Counted from the stretch's first letter, positions 30,961-40,197 are shown. The stretch is DNA of 45,435 bases from Pseudomonadota bacterium (GCA_018261895.1 JAGTRT010000033.1:1-45435); one strand, 5' to 3'. The notes: a model not told the origin generated them from the letters alone. Program-made: numbers and translations.

Positions 30961-31832
30961 TCATTCCTTTTCGTCGTCGATGGCGAGGTCCGGGTTATCG
31001 GGGATCAGCCCGGCGGCTTTCAGGGCTGCCTGGCGGGTGGCGCGGAGTGTCGGCGTTTCGAGGCTGATGCGGCCGAGGGTGCCGGAGCGGTAGTCGACGA
31101 GGAGGATGGCAGAGGCTTTTTCGAGATCGAGTTCGCCGCCCCGCCCCTTGATGATGCAGCCACGCTTTTTGGCGACGGCTTCGATGACGCTGACGGCGTC
31201 CATGCCTTCGGTGGAGAAGCCGTAGCGGGCCATGAGCAGCTTGGGGTAGTGCTCGAGCAGGTAGCCGGCGAGCCAGGTGGCGACTTCTTCGTCGATGTAG
31301 GCGTTGACGCCGACGGCATGGCTGGCGGCGAGCATGAGGCCGTCGATGGGGTGGTCGATCTTCGGCCAGAGCATGCCCGGGGTGTCGTAGAGGGTCAGGC
31401 GGTTGCTGATGTCGATGCGTTGCTGGCTCTTGGTGTGAGCGTCGATTTGCCGACGTTGGGGATGCCCATGATCATGAGGCGCAGCGGCTTGACGGCGTCG
31501 TTGCGGTGCGGCGCGAGCTTCTGGGCGAGGCCGGGAATCTTGGCGACGTCGCCGGCCTTCTTGCAGGAGATGGCGACGGCCTTGACGCCGGGTTGGGCGT
31601 CGAAATGGGCGAGCCAGGCCTTGGTGGCCTCGGGGTCGGCCAGATCGGCCTTGTTGAGCAACTTGAGGCACGGGCGCTGACGGAAGACGCGCAGCTCGTG
31701 GATCATCGGATTGCTGCTCGCCTGCGGCAGGCGGGCGTCGAGCACTTCGACGACGACGTCGGCCACGGCCAGCGTTTCGCCGGCCTTTTTGCGGGCCGAG
31801 GTCATGTGCCCCGGGAACCATTGGATGGACAT
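30961..31832 (-). pseudogene. ylqF: Frame-disrupted YlqF/RbgA ribosome-biogenesis GTPase
   Basis: Two adjacent frames together make one circularly permuted GTPase of the YlqF/RbgA family, which assists maturation of the large ribosomal subunit. Frame one (from ATG at 31832) has MSIQWFPGHMTSARKK, NKADL (G4) and GIPNVGKSTL (G1). Frame two continues with KSQQRIDISNRLTLYDTPGMLWPK (G3 is DTPG) to the normal C-terminus at 30961. At the join (about 31434-31440) roughly 17-19 residues normally found between GKSTL and T-K/S-Q-Q are missing and the frame shifts, so a deletion of about 50-55 bp not divisible by three removed the segment containing G2/switch I. It follows moaD by 17 bp. It is either a real pseudogene or an assembly error. 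Confidence 0.85.
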
Positions 31833-31849
31833 TGTTTTTCTTTCTATTT

Positions 31850-32098
31850 TCAGCCGCCGGTGACGGGCGGGAAGAAGGCGACTTCGTCGCCGTCCTTTAT
31901 TGTGGCATCAAGTTTCGCCATGTCCTGATTGACGGCGCAGCGCAGGTTTTTGGCGGTGGCCAGCTTGTCGCGCCCCTGGCCGACCAGCCAGTCACGCAGG
32001 CCGCCGACGGTGGCGACCCCGGCCGGCAGTTCGATGGTTTCACCGGGCAGGCCGAGGGCTTCCTTGAGGCCGGCGAAGTAAAGAATTTTGACGCTCAC
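31850..32098 (-). CDS. moaD: Molybdopterin synthase small subunit MoaD
   Basis: An 82-aa ubiquitin-like MoaD that carries the sulfur for molybdopterin as a C-terminal thiocarboxylate. The protein starts SVKILYFAGLKEALGL after a GTG codon whose GTGA overlaps the moeA stop by 4 bp, and ends in the required double glycine (FFPPVTGG). The length is typical (about 81). It lies in a mobB-moeA-moaD run; moaE, its partner, is not adjacent. Confidence 0.92.
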   Translation of the reverse strand: MSVKILYFAGLKEALGLPGETIELPAGVATVGGLRDWLVGQGRDKLATAKNLRCAVNQDMAKLDATIKDGDEVAFFPPVTGG

Positions 32099-33303
32099 GA
32101 CAGCAGCTCCGCGAAGGATACAAAGCGCACGGTATCGCCGACGGCGATGGTGGTGCCCGGCGGGTTGAGGACCAGCCCGTCGCTCCAGCACAGCGAGGTG
32201 ACGACGGCCGAGCCCTGGTTCTTGTACAACTCGACGGCGCCTTGTGCGTTGAGCGACGCGCGCAGGAATTCGAGGCGGGCGCCATCTGCCCTGCCCCACA
32301 CCGAGGCGGACGGCAGATTCAGGACGCGCGGCGAAACGCTGGCCGCGCCCTGCAAACGCAGGATGAAGGGGCGAACCATGGTCAGGAAGGTGACGAAGGC
32401 GGCGACCGGGTTGCCCGGCAGGCCGAGGAACCAGGCTTTGCCTTCCGGCTTGCGGATTTCGCCGAAGGCCAGCGGTTTGCCGGGCTTGATGGCGATCTTC
32501 CACATGTCGAGTTTGCCTTCGGCTTCGACAGCCGGCTTGACGTGATCTTCCTCGCCGACCGAGACGCCGCCGCTGGTCAGCACCAGATCGTTGTCGGCGG
32601 CAGCGCGGCGCAGGGCGTCGCGGGTGGCGTCGAGCGTATCGGCGACGGCGCCGAGGTCGCGGACTTCGCAGCCCATGCCTTCGAGCAGGGCGCGCAGGGC
32701 GTAGCGATTGGAGTTGTAGATGGCGCCCGGCGGCAGCGGTTCGCCCGGCTGGACGAGTTCGTCGCCGGTAAAGAAGACGCCGACGCGGACGCGGCGATAG
32801 ACCGGCAGTTCGGGCAGGCCGGCCGAGGCGGCCAGGGCGATTTCCTGCGGACGCAGCTTGACGCCGGCCTTGAGGATTTCGGCGCCGACCGAGATGTCTT
32901 CGCCGGCTCGGCGGATGTTCTCGCCTTCACGCGGCACGTGGTTGATGACCACGCCGCTCTCAGTCTGCTCGCAGCGTTCCTGCATGATCACGGCGTCGGC
33001 GCCGGCCGGAATCGGGGCGCCGGTGAAGATGCGGGCTGCCGTGCCTGGCTGCATCGGCGTGCCGACCGTACCGGCCGGGATGCGCTGGCTGACCGGCAGG
33101 CAGACACCGGCCGCGGTGATGTCGGCGACGCGCACGGCGTAACCGTCCATGGCCGAGTTTTCGAGCGGCGGCACGGCAACGGTGGAGTGCTGGGAAACGG
33201 CCAGAATGCGGCCGAGCGCGGCGGTCAGCGGCAGCGAACGGGTTTCCTCGACGGGCTGGGCGGCGGCCAGCAGTTTTTCCAGGGCTTGTTCAAAACTCAG
33301 CAT
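32095..33303 (-). CDS. moeA: Molybdopterin molybdenumtransferase MoeA
   Basis: A 402-aa MoeA that inserts molybdate into adenylylated molybdopterin. It has the N-terminal VPPLENSAMDGYAVR (about 44-58), ARIFTGAPIPAGADAVIMQE (about 89-108), VGVFFTGDELVQPGEPLPPGAIYNSN (about 173-198, described here only by its ends), LTSGGVSVGEEDHVK and LGLPGNPVAAFVTF, followed by the C-terminal domain IV. The start overlaps the mobB end by 7 bp and the stop overlaps moaD by 4 bp, so the three genes are one tightly coupled operon for molybdenum cofactor synthesis. Confidence 0.95.
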   Translation of the reverse strand: MLSFEQALEKLLAAAQPVEETRSLPLTAALGRILAVSQHSTVAVPPLENSAMDGYAVRVADITAAGVCLPVSQRIPAGTVGTPMQPGTAARIFTGAPIPAGADAVIMQERCEQTESGVVINHVPREGENIRRAGEDISVGAEILKAGVKLRPQEIALAASAGLPELPVYRRVRVGVFFTGDELVQPGEPLPPGAIYNSNRYALRALLEGMGCEVRDLGAVADTLDATRDALRRAAADNDLVLTSGGVSVGEEDHVKPAVEAEGKLDMWKIAIKPGKPLAFGEIRKPEGKAWFLGLPGNPVAAFVTFLTMVRPFILRLQGAASVSPRVLNLPSASVWGRADGARLEFLRASLNAQGAVELYKNQGSAVVTSLCWSDGLVLNPPGTTIAVGDTVRFVSFAELLS

Positions 33304-33803
33304 GGGCGTTCCTGCAAATTCAGGTGGGCCATCACGAAATCGGCGATGGCCGCGTAGTCGTTGAGCGGCAGTTTGGGCAGATCGGTCGCGATGTCGGCAT
33401 CAGTCGCCACGGCGACGATGTCACCCCGCTCCGGGTAGAGCGGCGGCTTGCCGTTTTCCGGGCGATAGACTTCGAGCTTGGGCACCGGTTCCTGCTTGAA
33501 GCCTTCGATGAGCACGAGGTCGCACGGCGAGAGGTGGCTGATCAGTTCGTTGAGTGTCGGTTCCGGCTCGGCGCGCCGCTCGTGCATGAGCGCCCAGCGG
33601 TCGCCGCAGGAAAGCAGCACCTCGGTGGCACCGGCTTCGCGGTGACGGTAGGAGTCCTTGCCCGGCTTGTCGATGTCGAAGCCGTGGTGGGCGTGCTTGA
33701 TCACCGACACCTTGAGGCCGCGGGCAGTCAGCTGGGGGATGAGCTTTTCCAGCAAAGTCGTCTTGCCGGAACCGGAATAGCCGGCGATACCGAAAACTTT
33801 CAT
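33297..33803 (-). CDS. mobB: Molybdopterin-guanine dinucleotide biosynthesis adapter MobB
   Basis: A 168-aa P-loop GTPase that assists MobA in making the guanine dinucleotide form of the cofactor. It starts with MKVFGIAGYSGSGKTTLLEKL (Walker A about residues 8-16), then VIKHAHHGFDIDKPGKDSYRHREAGA, typical of MobB, and DLVLIEGFKQEPVPKLEVYR. The N-terminal P-loop and HHGFD motif are intact. It overlaps moeA and follows the ATP-grasp-like gene by 17 bp. mobA is not in the window. Confidence 0.95.
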   Translation of the reverse strand: MKVFGIAGYSGSGKTTLLEKLIPQLTARGLKVSVIKHAHHGFDIDKPGKDSYRHREAGATEVLLSCGDRWALMHERRAEPEPTLNELISHLSPCDLVLIEGFKQEPVPKLEVYRPENGKPPLYPERGDIVAVATDADIATDLPKLPLNDYAAIADFVMAHLNLQERPC

Positions 33804-33820
33804 GGGCGAATTTTACTCGT

Positions 33821-34954
33821 TCAGCCGATGAAAACCGGGGCAAAACCGCCGCCCGGCGTCCGGAAATTGGTCGTTTGGCCCTGGTACAGGCGGGCGGCGA
33901 CGAGCTGGATGCGGCCGGCGTAAACGTAGCAGCGGATGTCGGCTTTCATGGTTGTTTCAACGCCGTCGACCGGGACGACATGCTCGGAGGGCACCGCGAT
34001 TTCCTGGGCGATGTAGCCGCCGTGCAGGATTTCCTCGAACACGCGCTTGGTCAGCTTGTCGCCGCGATAGGCGGCGCGGCTGCCGAAGCCGGCGGGCGGC
34101 TTGAAGAACCAGCGCTTGCGTTCAGCCCAGAATTGCTCGCCCTGCTCCGGCGTCACGGCGACGGTTTTTGGGATGCCGGCGAGCAGGGTCTGGCGGGTGG
34201 ATTCTTCTACACCCAGCGCCTGCAAGGCGGCCTCGTCCGAGAGCTGCATGAGGTTGCGCTTGTCGGCGTAAAGGGCGTGGGCGCGCGGGTGCGGCGTCAG
34301 CACGACGCCACCGGATTTGAAAATTGAGCAAATTTTCCGGTTGACCTTGGCATCGAGGGCAAAGTCGGTCAGGCGGTTGTAAATCAGGTCGATGGGCTGG
34401 CCGGCAAGCAGAAGCTGCTCGCCGTCGCTCTCGAATTCGCCCGGATCAGCCACCACGGCCGCGATGCCGTGCTGCTCGAACAATTCCTTGAAGAGCGCGA
34501 ATTCGGGGGCGAGAAACTGCTCGGCCGGGTTTTCGTCGACGATGGCGATGCGGCGCAGCGGTGCGTCGCCGCGCTCCAGACGCCATTCCTCGCGGAACAT
34601 CGCAACGTATTCGTCACGAATCTTCGCGGCCTCTTCCACCTTGCCACGCGCGGCCAGCAGGTAGACGTTGAGCAGACCGCCGCCGGCGTTGGTATTGATT
34701 TCGATGAGCTTCGGGCCGGTTTCGGTCAGGTGAAAATCGTAGCCCATGAACACGCCACGCGACTTGACCGGCACGCGCGCGATCTCCGGCGCCTGGGCTA
34801 GCGCATGCGCCTGATAGGCCGGCATGGCGATGACCGATTCGATGGCCGTGATGATCCCGGCCATGGCCTGCATCGGCACGGCGCCGATGGTGATGTCGGC
34901 GCTGGAGAAGAATTGCGGCTGTATTACGGAGACACTATCAAATGCAGAAATCAT
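33821..34954 (-). CDS. ATP-grasp-like protein, perhaps N-terminally altered
   Basis: A 377-aa protein with ATP-grasp features: RGVFMGYDFHLTETGPKLIEINTNAGG (about 66-92), the Lys-bearing WFFKPPAGFGSRAAYRG (about 286-302), the YIAQEIAVPSEH strand, and a C-terminal DIRCYVYAGRIQLVAARLYQGQTTN block. The reaction is unknown; peptide- or polyamine-ligase chemistry is possible. The first 11 codons are AT-rich like the preceding acyltransferase, the ATG has no clear ribosome binding site and it lies 4 nt after that gene's stop, so the native N-terminus may have been replaced or lost. Inside the gene, 34312-34349 carries a copy of the dispersed repeat. mobB follows. Confidence 0.65.
   Translation of the reverse strand: MISAFDSVSVIQPQFFSSADITIGAVPMQAMAGIITAIESVIAMPAYQAHALAQAPEIARVPVKSRGVFMGYDFHLTETGPKLIEINTNAGGGLLNVYLLAARGKVEEAAKIRDEYVAMFREEWRLERGDAPLRRIAIVDENPAEQFLAPEFALFKELFEQHGIAAVVADPGEFESDGEQLLLAGQPIDLIYNRLTDFALDAKVNRKICSIFKSGGVVLTPHPRAHALYADKRNLMQLSDEAALQALGVEESTRQTLLAGIPKTVAVTPEQGEQFWAERKRWFFKPPAGFGSRAAYRGDKLTKRVFEEILHGGYIAQEIAVPSEHVVPVDGVETTMKADIRCYVYAGRIQLVAARLYQGQTTNFRTPGGGFAPVFIG
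34312..34349 (-). repeat. Dispersed repeat copy 7 (inside the ATP-grasp-like gene)
   Basis: On the minus strand it reads AAGGTCAACCGGAAAATTTG, then CTCAATTTTCAAATCC. It shares the core GGTCAACCGGAAA and the AT-rich tail and codes for KVNRKICSIFKS in frame. It is more diverged than the intergenic copies. Confidence 0.55.
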
Positions 34955-34958
34955 ATAT

Positions 34959-36941
34959 TTATCGATGTATTGGATCCGTCATTTCGGCATAGATACGCCT
35001 GAACATCGGCACAAGTACTTTGTTGCCGACTTCACTGAGGTGATCATCGTCACTGTAGAGAGGCTGCAGGTTACGGCTACCAAAGCAGCGCTCCGCATCG
35101 CAAAGGTATTCTGTGGGATCAAGAATGGTAACTCCGCATTTTTTTGCAGCTTCGTCCTGAGCCTCCCAAACCCAGCGATTTCTGGCAAGGTAGTCTGCCT
35201 TGGCAATCGACACATCCTCGCGGTACCCAAAGGCGAGGCGACGTGATAGCACCTTGGGCACATCGAGCCCCATCTCTGGGATCGGTCGAACCAGATACAC
35301 CTTTCTACGGCTGGCAGCATGGCAGGCAGTCTTGACGATCGCTTCCTTGAACTCGTTGACGAACTTGTCCTCTGGCGTGGCATAGGGCTGTGAAAAATAG
35401 ACCAACGGTTTCGACGAGAGCTTGACATCCTCGTTGGCACCAAAGGCGTATGCCGCATAGCGATTTGCAATCACGACAGGTACGCCACTCGGCAAGCTGC
35501 CTAGGCGGTCAGAAGCCCAACTGACAAATTCGCGACAAAAGTAATCGCCCCTTTCCCTAGCCATGACCTCCGGACTGATACTCAGGCCTCGCACATATGG
35601 GCAGCCACTATAGGACCATTGCACGGTCCCAGCGTTTGCACCACCCGACTCGGCAATAGCTGTAACCGTTGCAGATACATGGCTATCGCCAAGCGCGATA
35701 ACCCTCCAGGTGTCGCCGCCCCAGACGCACGATGGTGACTCGATACCACGCGCGGCATGACACGCATCCCGACGCGGGTTCACGCTTCCCGAGGCTACAG
35801 CAACACGCTCAACCTCTGGCAACAGTCGCCCTTCGATGCCATTGCTTAGACGAACTGCAAACGCTGCCATCAGCACAGTGCAAAATACTGCGCCGACCCT
35901 GATCCACAATCGCAAAGGCGGCAGACTGCCCAAATAGCGGCGAACTGGCAACTCGACCCATCGACATGAGACATGGCCCATGATAAAAGTCAAAAGAATA
36001 CCTGCGGCAATCACCATGGTGTTTTTCGGCTGATCTACAAAGGCCAACACAACGACCATTGGCCAATGCCACAGATAAAGAGAATATGAGCGATCACCAA
36101 CCCACTGGGCAATACGATTTCCTGTCAAACGAGAACGGTCGCGATGAGCCGCCAGAACCATCATGGCGCCAATCACCGGCAGCGCAGCGCGCCATCCAGG
36201 CCAAGGCGTGCTCCATTCGAAAAGCAGGATAGAAACGAAAATCATGACGAAGCCAAGTGCTTCCACGACCATTTTCGCCGGGAGCCCAAATCCGAAGCGC
36301 CGCGCTAGCAGAAAGACCGCTCCGCCGGCCAGCATTTCCCATGCGCGAGCCGGCAAGAGATAGAACGCGCTGCTCGATGACTGGGTGGTCATTAGCACCG
36401 AGGCACAAAATGAAATCGCACCACCAAATAGAACAAAAATGAGTTGCGCCCGACGTCCTGGCCACAATCGCCAAACAGCCGCGAGCAAGAGTGGCAACAA
36501 AAGATAAAACTGCCATTCGACGGACAAAGACCAAGTATGAAGCAGCCACTTTTCATGCGAGGCGACATCGAAATAGCCCGCCTCACTCCAGAATTTGATA
36601 TTTGAAAAGAAGCCCAGCGCACTTATGGCATGGGTTGCCAGTTGCTTGTAATCAAGCGGCGAGAGAACGAAATAGCCGACAACGAGTAGTACGACGCACA
36701 GCACAAGCAATGCGGGCACGATCCGCCTGACGCGCGCAGCGTAAAAGGAGAGAACGGAAAAGGCACCTGTCTCCAATCCTTTGACGACAATGGATGTCAT
36801 CAGAAAACCGGAAATAACAAAAAACACATCGACGCCGACAAAGCCACCGGAAAACCCTGGGACATCGAAGTGATACAGGATAACGGCCATAACGGCCCAA
36901 GCCCTCAGACCGTTGATATCTGGACGAAAACCCGTAGGCAC
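34959..36941 (-). CDS. Membrane acyltransferase with C-terminal SGNH domain (OafA type)
   Basis: A 660-aa protein. The N-terminal acyltransferase-3 domain starts RPDINGLRAWAVMAVILYHFDVPGFSGGFVGVDVFFVISGFL (ten or so helices, residues about 8-360), with the catalytic H in YHF and the R-x10-H-like INGLRA motif; then HTWSLSVEWQFYLLLPLLL and LPARAWEMLAGG. The C-terminal half is a periplasmic SGNH hydrolase domain with VIALGDSHVS (GDSH Ser) and the closing DDDHLS with the catalytic D/H. Such proteins O-acetylate LPS O-antigen or other surface glycans. GC is lower than in the surrounding genes, a sign of transfer or serotype-type exchange. It lies 49 bp after yoaA. Confidence 0.9.
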   Translation of the reverse strand: MPTGFRPDINGLRAWAVMAVILYHFDVPGFSGGFVGVDVFFVISGFLMTSIVVKGLETGAFSVLSFYAARVRRIVPALLVLCVVLLVVGYFVLSPLDYKQLATHAISALGFFSNIKFWSEAGYFDVASHEKWLLHTWSLSVEWQFYLLLPLLLAAVWRLWPGRRAQLIFVLFGGAISFCASVLMTTQSSSSAFYLLPARAWEMLAGGAVFLLARRFGFGLPAKMVVEALGFVMIFVSILLFEWSTPWPGWRAALPVIGAMMVLAAHRDRSRLTGNRIAQWVGDRSYSLYLWHWPMVVVLAFVDQPKNTMVIAAGILLTFIMGHVSCRWVELPVRRYLGSLPPLRLWIRVGAVFCTVLMAAFAVRLSNGIEGRLLPEVERVAVASGSVNPRRDACHAARGIESPSCVWGGDTWRVIALGDSHVSATVTAIAESGGANAGTVQWSYSGCPYVRGLSISPEVMARERGDYFCREFVSWASDRLGSLPSGVPVVIANRYAAYAFGANEDVKLSSKPLVYFSQPYATPEDKFVNEFKEAIVKTACHAASRRKVYLVRPIPEMGLDVPKVLSRRLAFGYREDVSIAKADYLARNRWVWEAQDEAAKKCGVTILDPTEYLCDAERCFGSRNLQPLYSDDDHLSEVGNKVLVPMFRRIYAEMTDPIHR

Positions 36942-36990
36942 CTAATTTCCTGACATATGAGATTTCATCACTATATCTAGAATGTAACGA

Positions 36991-38913
36991 TCAGCGTTGT
37001 AGAAAAAAATCCAGCACGACCTGCAATTCGCGGGTCCGCTTCATGGGTGGCAGACTTTGCCAGACGCGGCGGCCGTACGGCTTTGATATGAGTCGGGGAT
37101 CGCACATCATGAGCACGCCTTTGTCGTTCTCGTCGCGAATCAGCCGGCCGGCACCCTGCTTGACGTTGATGACGGCGCGCGGCAGCTGGTATTCCATGAA
37201 GGCGTTGCGGCCTTCCTTTTTCATCTGCTCAATGCGCGCTGAAAGCACCGGGTCGTCGGGCGGCGCGAAGGGAATCTTGTCGATGACGACGAGCGACAGC
37301 GCCTCGCCGCGCACGTCGACGCCTTCCCAGAAGCTCTGGCTGCCGACCAGGATGGAATTGCCGTGAAAGCGGAAACGTTGCAGCAGGTCGTTCTTGCTGC
37401 CCTCACCCTGAACCAGCAGCGGCATGTCGATGCCCTCGTCTTCCAGTTTGGCCTTGAGCAGTTCGTGCGTGCGGCGCATGGCGCGCAGGCTGGTGCACAG
37501 GAAGAAGGCGCCGCCGTTGGCTGCCTTGACGGCCGGCCAGGCGGCATCGACGACGGCGTCGGTGTAGTTCCAGGCGTTCGGGTCGGGCATGCCGAGCGGC
37601 GCATAGAGGATGGCCTGCTTGTCGTAATCGAAAGGGCTGTGCCAGCAGGCGGAATCCGGCTCGCCGAGGCCAAGTTCGGCGCAGTAGTGGTGGAACTTAC
37701 CCTGCACGGCCAAGGTGGCCGACGTGAAGATCCAGGCCCGCGGATGGCCGCCCATCTGCTTGCGGAAAATTTCGGCGACGTTGAGCGGCGTCGCGTTGAG
37801 CTGCAGTGAATGCGTGAAGGCTTCGGCCCAGCGAACGTAGCCGGGCGTCGGGTTCTGCCACTGGCCAAGGCGCTGAACGAGCTCGGTGGCGCGTTGCCAG
37901 CATTTCTCCAGACCCTCGGCACGTTCGGCCTGGGTTTCGAGCAAGGCGGTGAAGGCGATGACTTCTTCCTCCAGCGCTTTCAGGGCGATTTCAAAATCGG
38001 GCTTTTCTTCCAGTTGACCGTAAGAGAAGCGGCCGGCATCGACGCCGACGGCCAGACGAAGATCCTTGGCGGCTTTTTCGACTTTCTTGCTGGTTTCCGG
38101 CAGCGCCAGGCAGTCGCGGGCGTTGGTCAATGCTTCGGCGCGCACATCGCGGGCCAGATCGAGCACCTGCGCCGTCGAAATGCTGTCGCCGAAGAACAGC
38201 GTCGCCACTTCCGGCAATTGGTGCGCTTCGTCGAAAATGACCGTGTTGCAGGCGGGCAGCAGTTCGGCCATGCCTTCGTCGCGGAGCATGACGTCGGCGA
38301 AGAATAGGTGGTGGTTGACGACGACGAGATCGGCCGCCATCGCCTCGCGCCGGGCGAGCATGACGAAGCATTCCTTGTAGTCCGGGCAATCCTGGCCGAG
38401 GCAGTTGTCGCGCGTCGAGGTGGCGTGGCCCCAGACCGGCGAGTTCTCTGAAACCTCGATGCACTCGGCCTTGTCGCCGCTCTGCGTGGTCTTGGCGAAG
38501 ACCGAGATGCGGCGAGCGTCGGCGGCATCCTCGCGGGTCAGAAAACGGCCGTCGGCAATGGCGTGTTGCAAATGGTAGGGACAGACGTAGTTGGCCCGGC
38601 CCTTCAACAGCGCGATCTTGACCGGCGCCTTGAGCGCGTCGCGCACCATCGGCAGATCCTTGTTGAAGAGCTGATCCTGCAGGGTCTTGGTGCCGGTCGA
38701 CACGATGACCTTGCCGTTCGACTGCAGCGCGGGGACGAGGTAGGCGAAAGTCTTGCCCGTGCCGGTGCCGGCTTCGGCGATGAAGATCGAACAGCCTTTG
38801 ATGGCGGCGGCGATGCGCTCGGCCATGTCAAGCTGCTGTTCGCGGATGCGATAACCGCTGATGGCCCGCGCCAAGGGGCCGTCGGGAGAGAATATTTCCG
38901 GGAGGGAAGACAA
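36991..38913 (-). CDS. yoaA: XPD/DinG-like DNA helicase YoaA
   Basis: A 640-aa superfamily 2 helicase with 5'-3' polarity. It has AEAGTGTGKTFAYLVP (Walker A, about 45-60), TGTKTLQDQL, an Fe-S domain with C112 in YVCPYHL and cysteines in DNCLGQDCPDYKECF (about 171-185), VIFDEAHQLP (Walker B/DEAH, about 229-238), the Arch region, and C-terminal motifs LVGSQSFWEGVDVRG, VIDKIPFAPP and QGAGRLIRDENDKG. In E. coli YoaA pairs with HolC at stalled forks and helps repair. All motifs look intact. It is the first of a minus-strand series; the acyltransferase follows. Confidence 0.9.
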   Translation of the reverse strand: MSSLPEIFSPDGPLARAISGYRIREQQLDMAERIAAAIKGCSIFIAEAGTGTGKTFAYLVPALQSNGKVIVSTGTKTLQDQLFNKDLPMVRDALKAPVKIALLKGRANYVCPYHLQHAIADGRFLTREDAADARRISVFAKTTQSGDKAECIEVSENSPVWGHATSTRDNCLGQDCPDYKECFVMLARREAMAADLVVVNHHLFFADVMLRDEGMAELLPACNTVIFDEAHQLPEVATLFFGDSISTAQVLDLARDVRAEALTNARDCLALPETSKKVEKAAKDLRLAVGVDAGRFSYGQLEEKPDFEIALKALEEEVIAFTALLETQAERAEGLEKCWQRATELVQRLGQWQNPTPGYVRWAEAFTHSLQLNATPLNVAEIFRKQMGGHPRAWIFTSATLAVQGKFHHYCAELGLGEPDSACWHSPFDYDKQAILYAPLGMPDPNAWNYTDAVVDAAWPAVKAANGGAFFLCTSLRAMRRTHELLKAKLEDEGIDMPLLVQGEGSKNDLLQRFRFHGNSILVGSQSFWEGVDVRGEALSLVVIDKIPFAPPDDPVLSARIEQMKKEGRNAFMEYQLPRAVINVKQGAGRLIRDENDKGVLMMCDPRLISKPYGRRVWQSLPPMKRTRELQVVLDFFLQR

Positions 38914-39068
38914 GGGAAGAAGCCTGAAAAATCAGGGCCGAATCTTAGCAGATGCGGGGTATTTTCAGGGCTTGAGGGAGTCGATGAAAGGCCATCGACG
39001 GCGGTCAAACGATCCAGTTCCGGAGGTAATGCCATAATCTGCTCCACGGCATTGACTGGAAAGCACGG

Positions 39069-40040
39069 ATGTTCATCAAACTGGCCATAGGCACCCTGCT
39101 GATCATCGGGCTCGGCGCCTTTCTCGCCTATCGCAAGCGCTACCGCGGGCTGGCGCTGGGCGCCAGCTTGTGTGTTCTGACCATCCTGACCGGTCTGTGG
39201 GCGATCTTTCAATCGCGCTCGTCGACGGCCGCCGTCGGTATCCTGTTCCTGCCGTTCTATGCCGTGTTTTCGGGGGGTATGGCCTGGCTTTACCGCAACC
39301 TGATCCAGGCCAAGCACCGGCTGCTGCGGGGGCTGGGCTGGCTAGCTCTGGCCCTCTCGGTGTCGGTACCGGGCTGGCTGGTCTATTCCGGTTTTGAATC
39401 AATTGCCCTCAATCGCAGCCGCGACGCCCAGCACCAGGCGAATCTCGCCGACATGGAGCGCAACCGGCAAAGCATCAAGACCTTGCTGAGCGACAATCCG
39501 GGGCGCGAGACCGAAGTCGTCGAGAGCCTGATTGCCGAGCACACAGGCAACCGCAACTATCTTCTGCCACTGCTCGAAAGCCGCTTCGTCACGCCGGCCA
39601 CCGTCGATCGTCTGGCGGCTTCCGACGATCTGGGCATTGCGCTTTCCGCGTTGCGCCATCCTGCCTGCCCGCCAGCCACGCTGGTCCGCATCTACCGAAC
39701 GCACAGCTACCCGGATTACTTCTTCCAGGCCATTGCTTCACATCACAACACGCCGCCGGATATCCTCGTTGACCTGTACCGGCGACCAGCAACGATCACG
39801 GGGCTTGATCGTTCCTTCGCCAGCAACCCGGCAACACCCCGCGACATTCTTCTGGAGATTGCGACGACCACCAGAGAGAACTTCGTCGTCCAGCAACTGC
39901 TGCAAAACCCGAAATTCGATTGCACACTGCTCAGCCCCATCGAAGCCGCCCTGAACCGCTCGGAAAGGCCCGCCGACAGCTACAGCCGCGGCCGTCTGGC
40001 TGAATTGCAGAGCGGCCTTTGCGGACAACGCACACACTGA
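39069..40040 (+). CDS. Membrane protein with C-terminal LRV-like helical repeats
   Basis: A 323-aa protein. Three N-terminal transmembrane helices (about 4-20, 28-48, 55-75) and a fourth near 90-108 are followed by a soluble part with short helical repeats: ALSALRHPACPPATLVRIYRT, AIASHHNTPPDILVDLYRR and SFASNPATPRDILLEIATT (each about 25-35 residues, with the NPxTPxDILxxIA pattern of leucine-rich variant repeats). No family with a known function is recognised. It is divergent from yoaA and followed by a possible terminator at 40159-40197. The repeat domain probably mediates protein interactions on the cytoplasmic face. Confidence 0.75.
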   Translation: MFIKLAIGTLLIIGLGAFLAYRKRYRGLALGASLCVLTILTGLWAIFQSRSSTAAVGILFLPFYAVFSGGMAWLYRNLIQAKHRLLRGLGWLALALSVSVPGWLVYSGFESIALNRSRDAQHQANLADMERNRQSIKTLLSDNPGRETEVVESLIAEHTGNRNYLLPLLESRFVTPATVDRLAASDDLGIALSALRHPACPPATLVRIYRTHSYPDYFFQAIASHHNTPPDILVDLYRRPATITGLDRSFASNPATPRDILLEIATTTRENFVVQQLLQNPKFDCTLLSPIEAALNRSERPADSYSRGRLAELQSGLCGQRTH

Positions 40041-40158
40041 CACGCGCTGTTGCAAACTGTTACTTGAGCTTGGCGGCCCGCTCCCCTATCTTAGGCACAT
40101 GTGCTGACCAGACATCAGCCTGACGGTCCCACCTCCCCCCAACTCCCAAGGCCGTCCA

Positions 40159-40197
40159 GAAAGCCTCGTACTCCCCCGGTACGAGGCTTTCGCCTTT
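40159..40197 (+). terminator. Terminator-like hairpin
   Basis: The stem GAAAGCCTCGTAC/GTACGAGGCTTTC (40159-40171 with 40179-40191, 7-nt loop) is perfect over 13 bp and is followed by GCCTTTT. It lies 118 nt after the repeat-protein stop. Confidence 0.75.

Noticed and set aside
30961..31821. The 286-aa frame as an independent gene
   Set aside because: Its N-terminal half is out-of-frame translation of the ylqF start; only the C-terminal half is YlqF-like, so it was merged into one disrupted gene.
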